64,000 nucleotides of DNA, taken from contig NC_071670.1 in assembly GCF_028554725.1 (NCBI RefSeq), positions 69,167,001 through 69,231,000 on the forward strand, written 5' to 3'. This document shows positions 1 through 11,091 of the stretch, one piece after another. The DNA is from Zeugodacus cucurbitae (lineage: Eukaryota > Arthropoda > Insecta > Diptera > Tephritidae). Below the pieces are notes generated by a model. That model made no database searches and was not told the origin of the DNA. It worked only from the letters and a program-made list of their open reading frames with translations. The position numbers were made by a program, and so were the translations under genes. The first letter of the stretch is position 1. Each line of letters begins with the position of its first letter.

Positions 1-171
1 CACAATAGACCAAATGTCGTAATGTACACCTCAACAAATATCGTTTTCTCCAATCCCTCAGATTTATTACAATACCTTCGAAAGAGTTGCTGTCTGATGA
101 ATGTAGACTTCTGAGGATTAAATATGTGGACATTAGGAGGTAGATAATGATGATGGGATCTTTTCCGATGT

Positions 172-916
172 TTATACCCTGAACAGGGTAAATTAAGTTT
201 GTCACGAAGTTTGTAACAGCCAGAAGGAAGCGTCGGAGGCCCTATAAAGTATATATATAAATGATCAGTATGTTGAACTGAGTCGATTTAGCCATGTCCG
301 TCTGTCTGTCTGTCTGTATATATACGAACTAGTTCTTCATTTTTTAAGATATTATTTGGAAATTTTGCAGATGTTATTTTCTCTTCAAGAAGCTGCTCAT
401 TTGTCGGAACTGCCGATATCGCACCACTGTATCATATAGGTGTCATACAAACTGAACGATCGGAATCAAGGCCTTGTATGGAAAACTTCCGCATTTTACT
501 ACATATCTTCACGAAATTTGGTGTGTGTTATTGCTCATAGAAATTATTTAATCTCCGAAAAAATTGTTCAGGTCGGTTCACTATAGCATATAGATGCCAT
601 ACAAACCGAACAATCGGAATCAATGGCTAGTATGGAAAATTTTCGCATTTGACGTGGTATCTTCACGAAATTTGACATGGATTATTGTTTAAAGTAATAA
701 TATAATCTCCGAAGAAATTGTTCAGATCAGTGAACTATATAACCTTAATGTTTCTAGCAAACAACCCGGCTAAAAATATGTAGTAAAATGCTTTCTTTTT
801 TTTACTTACTTTTTCTTACGTCTTTAGATTTGCTTAAACACATAGTTACTAAAAGAAATGCACCTGTGAAGGGTATATTAGCTTCGGTACAGCCGAAGTT
901 AACGTTTTTTCTTGTT
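172..916. repeat. Interspersed repeat with about 154-bp internal subunits
   Basis: A dispersed-repeat-like block begins near the words ATACCCTGAACAGGGTA and ends in the palindrome-like CTTCGGTACAGCCGAAG. It contains a (TCTG)n run at 300-316. Inside it, a subunit of about 154 bp recurs: the phrase ACTATAGCATATAGATGCCA or a close relative occurs near 424 and 578, with a decayed third start near 732, each followed by a CTTCACGAAATTTG phrase. No coding capacity is seen. The class of element is not determined; it reads like a non-autonomous fly repeat. Borders are judged by eye. Confidence 0.6.
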
Positions 917-3219
917 CAAACTAAGAATACCGTATAACGAACAACGTCTTTGGTGGATGATGTGAGCCCAATAACAATGGATATGGACTTTGATATCACC
1001 GAATCACGGTTCAGAAGGAAATATCTCGAATTGAACTTACTTGAAAATCAGCAATATGTACTAAGGATCATTACGTCGCTGATACCGAAATCAGAGCGAA
1101 GAAATTTCAAGATCATAACTATCGACAATGATTTAATAATATTTATATATGCGCAACACCCAGTCATCAGCAAAGACAGAAACACTACTACAACAACGCG
1201 CCTACAAATTGCTGACAGTAAAACTTGTGCACGAGTGTACAATGTCTTCTAGCACTGACCAAATCTCCGGTCATTGGCAGTGAAGCTAAGCATACGAGTA
1301 ACAGTAATAAAGCGGCTAAGCCATTGCCAGTGATCTTATCGATGATCTTCATGGGAACCCGCTGAAGCTATGATTATTGCGCATGTCTCTCTGCTGATGC
1401 GTGAGTATTTTAATGACTACTGCACGCAGATATGTGCTGCGTTTGGTAGTTAATTAAATTACATATATCATTTGATAAAAGAAAAAAGATGATAACAAGG
1501 AAGCAGTATTGTATCCACATCGATAGATCCCAATTGGATCGGGTGTTTCTTCGTAAAATATGAACTCATAAGTGTCTCGAGAACACATTCTTAATTTTCC
1601 AGTTTTTAAGAGTTTGTCTTATAAAATATTATGAAGCATTATAACTTTGAAGAACATGCTGACTGATAGGGCATCATTAGGAATCAATTCTCCATTCGAA
1701 ATCTCTTTCCAAAGTCCAAGCAGAAACAACTCAAATGGTTTTCAAAACAAGCTTGGGTGATCCAAATATCTATTAGGGGCATGAGAATCTAATTATATTT
1801 ACACAACTCAAGATTACTAAAGAGCGCAGTACCATCTTCAAGCATAAATAAATAACCGTAAAGACTAACAGTAATGACTCAATATTATGACGAAAATTTA
1901 CAACAAACAATTTGATTGCGCTCCACTAACAAAACGTGCTGAGAATTGTGTTCATTCTTCACATTTCAGCTTGTGAAAGCCGAGTCTTCTTGAATCACTT
2001 CATTTTCACCGTAACGCCAACCAAATAATAATGGCTAATAATACTAATAAAAATATGAACCACACAGAGTGGTTGCTCGTGGACTGGCATGCCAGCATGC
2101 ATTACACTTGCGCATACCGCGAACGAATGTTGTAATGCAATTTACGGCCATCAACTGTCATCGCAGAGCCCATAATTACTTAGGCACGGCTCAAGATACA
2201 TAACATAGTTGCATGCTGCGACAATCGCGCTCACAGGTTAAACAGGTCCATGCAGCATGAGAAGCACTGCGGAGCATTGTGAAAAATCCGGCGAAAAATT
2301 ATAAATGCGGCACGGTGGAAGCTGGAACAAAAACAAAGCATTAAAATATAAAATGAAGGCAAAAATTGTGCACTGATAAATGCTGCAGTTGGATGAGAGG
2401 AAGAGTGAAGTGTAAATATAAGGACAAGCAGTGGATAGTCATAAAGTTGCCTAGCGCTCTTAAGCATTTGCTAGCGCAAAAAGGTCTAAACTCGTTGTGA
2501 CTGTTTTCTAGTTTTTGCGGTGTCAATTTCACGGCTTCGCCAACCGCGTCGGTGGAAGGGCAATGCGCTACGAGTGCATCGATTCTTCCAAATTGTGTGG
2601 GTGTGCCAAGACATGTGAGTGCTTGAATGTGGTAGAAAGTTACTAAGACGTTCAAAGCAGGAATGTTTAGCTGGATTTTTAGCAATCCATTATGGAATGT
2701 GCGGACCTCAAATGAAGTCTAAATTTACTGAAGAGAATAAAGCAGGCTTGAGAATGACATTGTACAAGGTTTTTATTTTGTTAGGTCTTCAAGTAGGCTT
2801 TAATATAGGAAACGATGATGTGTTGACTTATTAAATTTAAGATTAATTTTTTCATTAATTTTGAGCTGCCGTAGTTTCGAAAATCATTTTTACTTTAAAG
2901 CTCTTAAAGTACTTTAACACCGAACCACAAGAAGACTGTAACGAAAAATGAGGAAAGCGAAACTTCAATAGTTTATAAAGTCATCAAATTAATGGATTTG
3001 CTTACTTGTTTACATTCATATAAAATTTCGTAATGTAATTTCGGACAAAGAGACTAAATTGCTAATGTTAAAATACATATACAGTGCTACACAAAAGTAT
3101 GCACTATGTACCGATAAATTAAAGAGCTGTGTGATGATAATAATCATTGAAATTGGTGATAAGTGTTGAAGAAGTAAACGGTTACCTCTCAGCACTTATA
3201 GCCAACCATCCTGAATTTA
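917..3219. other. Gene-free stretch
   Basis: AT-rich DNA. A 100-codon open frame at 950-1252 lacks an ATG at its start and resembles nothing I recognise. Other open frames here are short and overlap on opposite strands. No convincing gene, RNA or repeat is seen. Confidence 0.5.
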
Positions 3220-3234
3220 ATCTTGCAAAACCCG

Positions 3235-4125
3235 ATTCGTTGGATTTTTATACGCTTAACTATATCCATGTCGTCGTAACTCTCATACATCATGATTTCA
3301 TCTTCCTCGGTACTCCTCGCACACACGGATCTTGCGGAGAACAGTTCTCTCGAATACTCCGAGAATCTTCTCATCTCGAGTTGTCATCGTTTATGTTTCA
3401 GCGCCGTATTATAGGACGAGAATGATGAGAGACTTCTTCTTCTTGAATGGCGTAGACACCGCTTACGCGGTTATAGCCGAGTCCAAAACAGCGCGCGCCA
3501 CGTATCCCTCCTTCTGGCAGTATGGCGCCAATTGGTTATACCAAGCGAAGCCAGTTCCCTCTCCACCTGGTCCGTCCATCAGCGGAGGTCTCCCTCTTTC
3601 TCGGCTTCCACCAGCGGGTACTGCATTGAATACTTTCAGTGCTGGAGCACTTTCATACGTTCGAACAACATGACCTAGCCAGCGTAGCTTCTGTTTTTTT
3701 ATTCGCTGAACTATGTCGATGTCGTCGAATAACACATACAGCTCATCGTTCCATCTTCTGCGGTATTCGCCGTTGCCAATGTTTAAGGGACCATAAATCT
3801 TCCTCAAAACCTTTCTCTCGAAAACTCCTAGTGACGAGAGACTTATAGAGCGTAATTTTTGCCTACAGATACCAAAGTAGCATCTGCTTGCAATAATTAT
3901 TCTGCGCTTGATCTCCAGACTCAGATTATTGGTGGTATTTATGCTGGTTTCAAGATAAAGAAAGTCCTTAGCTTTTTCAAATATAAAGCTGCCAACAGTT
4001 GTTCCCAGGACATGAAGAATTTTTGTGTGTGGCCTCCAGGTACTTTGTCTTGCTCCCGTTCACAAAAAACATCTTTCGCGTTTGTTGGTAAAGCCTATGA
4101 CGCCAATGTCATCGGTATATCCCAG
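3235..4125 (-). mobile_element. Old non-LTR retrotransposon relic (outer copy), interrupted
   Basis: Read on the minus strand, the two flanks 3235-3435 and 3844-4125 match successive parts of the C-terminal region of a reverse transcriptase like that at 17322-18455. The right flank covers the part just after the catalytic YADD region. The left flank holds ERRFSEYSRELF-like and DDMDIVKRIKIQRIG-like remnants equivalent to GVFERKILRK and DDIDIVQRIK. The frame is broken by many stops and indels, so it is ancient. A younger element of the same family has inserted into it at 3436-3831, splitting it. The clade (RTE-like or related) is inferred from memory of the family and not tested. Confidence 0.65.
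3436..3831 (-). mobile_element. Nested 5'-truncated non-LTR retrotransposon copy
   Basis: Minus-strand translation of 3463-3807 begins RKIYGPLNIGNGEYRRRW and continues through DDIDIVQRIKKQKLRWLGHV. This is the C-terminal tail of the same reverse transcriptase seen at 18270-18400. The element ends in a short GAA/AAG-rich tail (3436-3445 in plus coordinates). It is bounded by 13-bp near-identical direct repeats, TGATGAGAGACTT at 3423-3435 and TGACGAGAGACTT at 3832-3844, which are read as the target-site duplication. The insertion is about 396 bp and lacks all upstream domains, as expected for target-primed insertion with 5' truncation. Confidence 0.8.
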
Positions 4126-5331
4126 TAGCATTTTGAAATTTGTGACGCATACTTTCGCAAAGCACTGTATGCTATTTCGAGTGAAAGCAATAAAGTGCAT
4201 TAAAATGAAGTGAGCTAATTTCAATTGCTGTGGGTGCGGCAGCATGCAAATGTGCAACGGAGATGTTGATCTAATCTATTTTACGCAATTTAGTGGCTCA
4301 TAAAGCCTCATTAACAAATGGACAATGCAACAAAGCAACAACAACAACAAGCGAATGCAATAAACAACAAAAACATAGTTTCCCCAACAACACTCACAGC
4401 ATCTAACGACTGAGCTTGTAGACAAGGCAGTCGGTGGGCTGTTGGAGCAATCTAACCTCTGTGTTGGCCACTCGTTGGGGCAGGGGTCATAAGCCAACTA
4501 CACGGCTACATGAGTTTTCATGTTAATATGTGTACAAATTAAGGATAATAATTGCCAGTACAAGCAAGCACATAGCACATTGAGACAAAACTACAGCGAA
4601 ATGTGTTTGTAGTGGTGTGAGGCACCCACGACATGCGTGTATCATTCGTGTGAGAGTACATACGTTGCATAACTCACACCGGCAGCGGTAGAATGTCTTC
4701 TAATACCAAAAGGTCGGCAAGCATTTCTACCCACAAGCATATAGCGTTGCAATTACGAATGTGTGTGTGTACTCATGTCTGAAGATATGCATATTAAAGC
4801 GCCTCGGGCTGGATGGTCGTCACTCATCTCCCATCGACCTCTCTCCATCTCCACCGTCGTCGTTGTTTTGGTCAAGTGCAAAGCCCGCATTAGCAGCCGC
4901 AAAATGCTGGACAAAGCAAATCTGCATGCGGTTGCGTAACCATTGCAAAGATAAATGACCTCCACAAACTCTTGCCAACAACATTGTCAACGGTATTATC
5001 TCTAAATTGTAGTGTCGGCGTTGTGTTGGAGTGTGAATTGAAAAGTCAAGTCAATCAATACTCAGCTCCGATCTCTTTGAAAGAGGGATAGGATTTCGGT
5101 GGTGTGACCATTACATGCCGACTGTGGAAAGATAAGCAAATTACATAATAATAATTTAACAGCAATCCCGTTACACCTACGAGCTAAGCTATATAGAGTG
5201 CATAGGGTTGAAGCTGGCTTACTACATGTGCTACAAGTAGTAAAAGTAGAACATAATAACAAGTAGAAATAAATGAAATGCATATCGAGAATTTCAAGTT
5301 AATCGATGATTTAGTTTCTGAAACGATTTCC
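4126..5331. other. Gene-free stretch
   Basis: AT-rich spacer with short CAA-repeat runs near 4330-4370 and small TG-rich runs near 4760. Open frames are short and unrecognised. No gene is supported. Confidence 0.5.
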
Positions 5332-5430
5332 TAATGAATTGACCATTAATCGATATTTAATACCATTCATGGTTAATGAATTGACTATTAATCGATATTT
5401 TACCGTGGATACCACCGTGGATACCACCGT
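5332..5430. repeat. Two short tandem repeats side by side
   Basis: The phrase TAATGAATTGACYATTAATC occurs twice with a 42-bp period (5332 and 5374), each copy carrying ATCGAT. It is followed directly by ACCGTGGATACC repeated 2.5 times (12-bp period, 5402-5430). Confidence 0.85.
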
Positions 5431-5679
5431 CACTAAACCATTAGAGGCTTTGAAACAGACATAAAGTTGGTCCTCTCTTCAATATATCCCCAGTCTAATA
5501 TAATATTAAATTTAAAGGCATACCTTAAAGATTTATTACCGACTATATGTCATAGTATCACTTATCTTCATTTCAATACTTGGATTTCAACAGTCAAGTT
5601 TCTTTCAAATATATTCCAGCAGATCTAGATCTATATAATAAAGTTATACTCTTTATATCATATTTCCATTAAACCAATA

Positions 5680-5729
5680 TTTATTTGAATCAATTTTCTC
5701 ATAAGTAATTCTCGGTTCCACAATTTATT
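5680..5729 (-). terminator. Polyadenylation signals for the trypsin gene
   Basis: On the minus strand an AATAAA hexamer (plus-strand TTTATT 5724-5729) lies only 3 nt beyond the stop codon. A second AATAAA (5680-5685) lies about 48 nt beyond it. The second is the more plausible signal by spacing. Confidence 0.5.
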
Positions 5730-5732
5730 TTC

Positions 5733-6548
5733 TTATTTCTTTTTATCTCTCGGAATGCTGTCCGAATACTGTTCTGCCAAAGTGGTCTGTACCCAGTCGA
5801 TCAGCGCTGATACGCGTGTGTAAACACCAGGTTTGTTGGGCTGTGCACAACCCACACCCCACGACACAATGCCCACTAATTTCTCATCCACCACCAGGGG
5901 ACCACCTGAATCCATTTGGCAAGCATCGATGCCACCTTTGGCATAGCCAGCGCAGAGCATGCGATCAGTGACGGATCCTTCCAACTGCTTATTGCAGACA
6001 GCCTGATTAATAATCGGAACACGAGCGTATTGTAAAACGTAAGAGCCTGGACCATAAGCGGACTTGTAACCCCAACCAGCGACCAAAGCGACATCATCAT
6101 CCAACACTACATCGCCGGCGGCGGGCAAGGCGATTGGTTGTATGCGTAAGCTGAAGGTAAGTGCACGAGCCAGACGCACCAAACCGATATCGTAATCCAT
6201 AGTGTCCATGCTGAAGCGACGATCGAAATGTATAGCCGCAACATCGATCAATACACCCTCATGCGAGGAGCGTGTCTTCGTGCCAGCATGGATTTGTAAA
6301 TCCCTAGCATCGCTGGCCACCAGACAATGGGCTGCAGTGAGCACGGTACGCGCATTGATTATCGAACCACCACAAATATGGAAGCTGAATGTCCTCAACG
6401 ACACTATGTACGGTATGCTGATATCACGCGCCGCTGTACCACCCACAATGCGACTGAACGAGGCGCCCGAGAAAGTGCTGGCCGCATGGGTCCATGCGAG
6501 CGCGCTGAAAGCAATTGCTGCGAGCAATTGTAGGCGTAGTCTCAACAT
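5733..6548 (-). CDS. Secreted trypsin-like serine protease (S1A family), methionine at oxyanion-hole position
   Basis: A single-exon 271-residue preproprotease. Residues 1-22 form a signal peptide. A short propeptide ends at R33, and the mature enzyme starts IVGG (34-37). The chymotrypsin-fold triad is H74 (TAAHC), D120 (DYDIGLVRL) and S214 (DSGGPL). D208, six residues before the catalytic serine, is the base of the S1 pocket (chymotrypsin D189) and predicts cleavage after Arg or Lys. Six cysteines sit at the usual positions, and the tail is basic (RDKKK). Odd feature: the usual Gly before DSGG is Met212 (CQMDSGGP, chymotrypsin position 193), and the backbone NH of that residue forms part of the oxyanion hole. 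The likely role is an extracellular, probably gut, digestive protease. Length and layout fit fly trypsins. There are no other genes nearby. The ATG was chosen because it gives the signal peptide and follows a TATA box. Confidence 0.95.
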   Translation of the reverse strand: MLRLRLQLLAAIAFSALAWTHAASTFSGASFSRIVGGTAARDISIPYIVSLRTFSFHICGGSIINARTVLTAAHCLVASDARDLQIHAGTKTRSSHEGVLIDVAAIHFDRRFSMDTMDYDIGLVRLARALTFSLRIQPIALPAAGDVVLDDDVALVAGWGYKSAYGPGSYVLQYARVPIINQAVCNKQLEGSVTDRMLCAGYAKGGIDACQMDSGGPLVVDEKLVGIVSWGVGCAQPNKPGVYTRVSALIDWVQTTLAEQYSDSIPRDKKK

Positions 6549-6578
6549 TACGAAGTAAGTAAGTAATCTGCAAAGTGG

Positions 6579-6585
6579 TTTTATA
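6579..6585 (-). promoter_or_regulatory. TATA box of the trypsin gene
   Basis: Minus-strand TATAAAA starts 37 nt upstream of the ATG. With the usual TATA-to-start distance of about 30 nt this leaves a 5' leader of only a few nucleotides, as is common for highly expressed fly digestive proteases. The transcription start itself is not seen. Confidence 0.55.
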
Positions 6586-6589
6586 GAGT

Positions 6590-7770
6590 TTCACCTGCGT
6601 CACCGCAATCCACCGCGAGTTTCTAAAGCGTTACTTTTGGACTGACTCGCGGAAATCGTGTGAACTTGTGACTATGTCGGAAGTTATCTTGCTCCATTTG
6701 TACGAACTTGACACTCAGTGCCGCTAGGCATTGGTTTCGGGGTTGTCTGATAAGCGACTGTTAAAACAATTGACGAGCGTGAACATCAATTTGCAATTAG
6801 GCAAATTCACCTTATCACAGTTCTTCAAGATAGCGCTTTTTATTTTTAAACAGTGAAGTCTGAGTTGTAATTACCACAACTGAAGTTGATATTATATAAG
6901 TCGTTAACAATATTGTTTATGCTGTAATTCGAATCGGAGTTATCGTTTAAATGGTGTATTCCTTATTATTATTTATCCGTTATTTCTGATTTGTGCTTAT
7001 ACAGTTAATCCATGTTTTATATTACAACTATTAATGTTTTTTATGAGTTTATAGTAGTCAGCAAATGAAAAAGTGCTGAAAATAGATCATGTTTTCAAAA
7101 AATCATGCCGCTGGCACATTGAGTTCTTCAGTAAGTTCAGTTTATATACGAAAGAAGAAGCGTTGTATGCCAAAAGAAATGTAACGTTTCTGCTATTATC
7201 GCAACAATCGCTAGCAGTATTTGTGATAAGACTCCCTTGAAGAATACATTAGGGTATTCCTAAAGTATATATTCAGTTTTTTAAACAAGAAATTGGAAAA
7301 CAATTAAGCTATTCAAAACTGAACACAAAAATAGAGATTGTTCAGTAAATAGTTCTGTCAGCTTGGTTTTCTGAAGCTTTGTATTACAAACACAACCCTT
7401 TTTAGATAATATATGTATAACCCTTGATACATTTCGTCAACACAAACTCTGCCCACCCTAGGACTCACCCTTTTTTTGTGTTTTTTCATAACTTCCATAT
7501 TTTTAGGTGAATCTTCATTGTAAAACAAATCAAAATTTGTAAATCAAGGACAAGGTTTTTTTCCGCAGAAGTTCATGGACTTATGTGCTCCACCGACGGT
7601 ACTTAACCACCAAATCTTTGTTATCATAACGCCATGAAAATAAGTATTTCCATTGAATAACTAGAGTTTTTACTAGTGCTTGAGGTCAATGAACTTTCTA
7701 AAAAAACTATACGGGGAACTATTTTGTCCACCTCTCATTTAACGGTATTCTCAAATTATGCAATACAGTA
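6590..7770. other. Gene-free stretch upstream of the trypsin gene
   Basis: AT-rich DNA with no recognisable gene. The first few hundred bases may include the trypsin regulatory region, but no specific binding sites are assigned. Confidence 0.5.
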
Positions 7771-8430
7771 AAGGGAGGGGTCTGGGTTTCAGCGCAAAAA
7801 AAAAAACACTTTTTTTGTGATTTTTTATTTTAAATATCGATTAAACAATTTTATTCAAACCTTCTATACATTAATGAAGATAGTTTTGACTATGTTCTGT
7901 AAATTTTTCATGCAAAAATATTAAACGATTAGCCCGTGACAGAGCTTCCCCTGGAACGTCTTGAAAAAAAAAACAATTTGCGGTGTTCACTGTAACTCGG
8001 CAGAAGATTATCCGAAAATGAAAACCCATAATAATTTAGTTAAATTTTAAACAAATCTTCCCCCAACGTTCTCTGATTATTATTTTTTTTATTTAAAAAT
8101 TTTTGGCGGCCATCTAAAGTGTGAACCGTTATTTTCGACTAAAATTTCCGTCATTTTCAGGGTGGGAAACAACCTTTTTGTTAAAAAAAAAAATACTAAA
8201 CGTAGGGGGGAGGTATTCTATGTGAAGAAAATGTGTACCAAGTTTGAAATGAATCGGTCGAGTAGTTTTCAAATGGCAGTGAACACGGACTTCAAAAAAG
8301 TAGTTTTGAGAAAAACGCGTTTAAAGCCGTAGCTTATTAAAATTTTGAGGACACATTCTTGAAATGTTAAACAATAAGATAAAACAAAAAAAATCGATTT
8401 TTCGAAAGTGAAAACCCAGACCCCTCTTAG
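7771..8430. mobile_element. Candidate non-autonomous TIR element (about 660 bp)
   Basis: Imperfect terminal inverted repeats bound the block: left AGGGAGGGGTCTGGGTTTCA from 7772, right (reverse complement) AGAGGGGTCTGGGTTTTCA ending near 8428. The interior is A/T-rich with homopolymer runs and no coding capacity. It includes the phrase AATCGGTCGAGTAGTT at 8252, which also occurs in the RF1 repeats. The superfamily and target duplication cannot be fixed. Confidence 0.6.
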
Positions 8431-10487
8431 GGCTTATACAACAATTACCCTGAATAGTTTTAGTGTGCGAAGAAGTTTATGATCTTAACTTCGGTTCTAC
8501 GCATCGGATAGCAGGCATATCTCTTTGGTAAACCCTTCGAACATGTTTTAATGTTTCTTCTAATCAGAGTAATTGCATCATCAGTAACGCTATCCTTAAG
8601 ACTTTTTTGACTTATTCGACTCTTCACAAATTTCAGGTAAATCGATCCAGTAATTAATGGGTCTAAAATAATTAAACTTTGAAAAAAAAAATTTTTTTTT
8701 TACATCAGAATACCGTCTTTAGTACTTGGACTGTATGGTATATTAAAAATATAAAATTTCGAACTTTCCTTCAATGCTGGAACCTCTACCTTATTTGTAT
8801 AAAAAGTGTGGTAAGTCTTTGCTTGCCGTTCTTTTGTGAGAGCACTAGCTTCAAACCAAATATTTTGCTGAAGCACTGAATGACTTCACACCTGCCCAGA
8901 AGGTCGCAAATCATGAGTCAGATTTTATTATTTAAACTATTGAAGCAATAATTATCAGTATTTACCTTATGAAATTCCGAACATAGCTTATATTTACAAA
9001 TAGATACTTTATTGACAAAGAAGAAACCGTTGTAATTTTAACCAAGAGTCAAAGCAATTCGCAAAATTACTGTACTCTACTCATATCTAAAGCGGTTGGT
9101 ACCATTATCGCATGCAGTTAGCGTGTACACTCGCGTGTAAATTTCTTGTAATATTAAAAAAAACATTAAATTTAAGTAAATAAAAAAATTAAAATTAAAA
9201 AAATAAAATAATAATTATTTCAATAATAATATCAGTAATTCCCATCAAATTATGAATATGCATGCATTTAAATCGCAAATATGCCATTAAATAAATATAT
9301 TATTATAAATAGCAAAAACATGTGTAATATCAATTTTCAATAAACAAAAAAGTAAACTTTTTACGCATTTTATTAATGACTAAAACAATTATTTGAAGCG
9401 GAATATTAAATGAACACTAGCGTGCAAAAAAATGGCACCACTCAACTTTAATAGCGACGCAAGATTATTTACATTTTAATGCCGTAATAAGGAAGAAACA
9501 GCCACAAATGAATGCCACAAAAAAGTTTCGCGCTCAACAACAACAACAAAGTAGAGGTCGCTCGTTTAATGATGGCGGAAAAAGTGCAATCGAAAACGCT
9601 TGAACCGTAAACTGCGAATTACTGATATTCATAAAATATTAATTGATGCAGCGCAGCCACTTAACAAATTCACACGCAAACACACACACACACACTTAAA
9701 CAAAAAAATCCACAAATGCATGTATTTATATATGTATGTATGTATTATGATGACATATAAATTTGTGTCTGTGTGTGTATGGAAATTAGTAATCAATGCT
9801 CGCGCATATTTGCTGCATAATTGCCCACATTCACTGCATTACCGTCAATCGTCCTAATACAAATACACACATGCCAGCATATGTAGTTATGTCTTCTGAT
9901 GCAATTGTATGCATCGCAGCGCTGGGACACGGATTAATGCTGATTAAAATGTGCAGCGCGCTCGGACAGACAAACAATTGGCGCGCAACCAGCGTGAGTT
10001 GATTAGGCAAGTAATTGCCAATGTTGCTAACGATTTGCAGGCAAACATACAGATGCATAGTGTGTGTGTATTGGTAAAAGCTTTAAGTGTAGTATGCGTG
10101 AATGATAACCGATTGGTCAGCAATGAGTTGGAGGCTCGCTTAATCATCCCAATTATAAGTGTTGAGTTGCATATAAACGCCACACAAATACATAGACACC
10201 TAAAATTGTAATGAATTGCTAAATGTTAAAATTTCACTAGTCTCAAGGGTAATCAGCGCATTAAATGTAGATACACTCTAGAGTCTCTAACATTGAACCA
10301 AATATTTTCAAATTAAATATTACATTTCACTTTTGATTGATTAGAAAAATTTGAAAAGAAAATTTGCATGATCGAGAAGACAAGACAATTATTTTATCAT
10401 CAAAAGCAAATTATTTTGTTACGAGAAGTTATAAATATTTACTCTATGCTACAACTACAATCGGAAATAATCGAAAATTAAATATAC
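8431..10487. other. Gene-free stretch
   Basis: Very AT-rich DNA (notably 9150-9400), with a short CA run at 9678-9694 and TATGTA runs near 9730. A few open frames of 60-90 codons around 9.6-10.2 kb overlap on both strands and are unrecognised. No gene is supported. Confidence 0.5.
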
Positions 10488-11091
10488 ATATCGCTCATTT
10501 ACTTGAATAGTGTCACAACTCAAAAATTTCATTCCGATGCGTAGAAAAATAAACCGTTAAATAATAATGTGCCGTTATTAAACTTGTTAGGTGGCATTAT
10601 TTTTTAACCACAATAACGACACTTCTCAGTTGTGCCAGAATTAGGCATGGAGGTTTTTCTGAAAGAGAGACATATTTTGTGTTACAACACATATTGTCAT
10701 AGAATGAATTTGGTTTTCTTTTCAGAAAGAACGACACATTTTGTATTACAACGATATTGGTGAAAAGTAATGAAATTTTTCGTATTGATTTTATTTTTCA
10801 ACAAAAACGACACATTTGACTTATGACGGCGAAATTTATTTATATTTTTCACAAATAACGACATAATTCAAAGTGGGTCACGTTTATGCCCAAGAAAAAA
10901 CATTAGTACACTCTATTTGGTCCATTTATGCTCAACATTGTATTTAATATATTACACGCCACTAGATTTGTCAATAAATTTATGGAATTTTTCTATATTT
11001 GCTAAATAAGAGACAATTGAAAACTTTAAATCGGTCTTCTGAAAAATCGACTTTTTTGAGTTGTGACACTATTCAAGTAAATGAGCGATAT
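10488..11091. mobile_element. Non-autonomous TIR element (MITE) with perfect 39-bp inverted ends
   Basis: The first 39 bases (starting ATATCGCTCATTTACTTGAA) and the reverse complement of the last 39 bases (11053-11091) are identical. The element is 604 bp and has no significant ORF. An internal motif AACGACAYWWT recurs at about 10615, 10728, 10806 and 10856. Perfect long TIRs imply a recently active copy mobilised by a transposase encoded elsewhere. The outermost ATAT could be part of the TIR or a target duplication, so the superfamily is unresolved. Confidence 0.85.

Noticed and set aside
950..1252. 100-codon open frame as a gene
   Set aside because: Starts at a TTG, has no recognisable domain, and has a competing frame on the opposite strand.
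5876..6558. ORFs overlapping the trypsin gene in other frames
   Set aside because: Shadows of the real minus-strand coding sequence.
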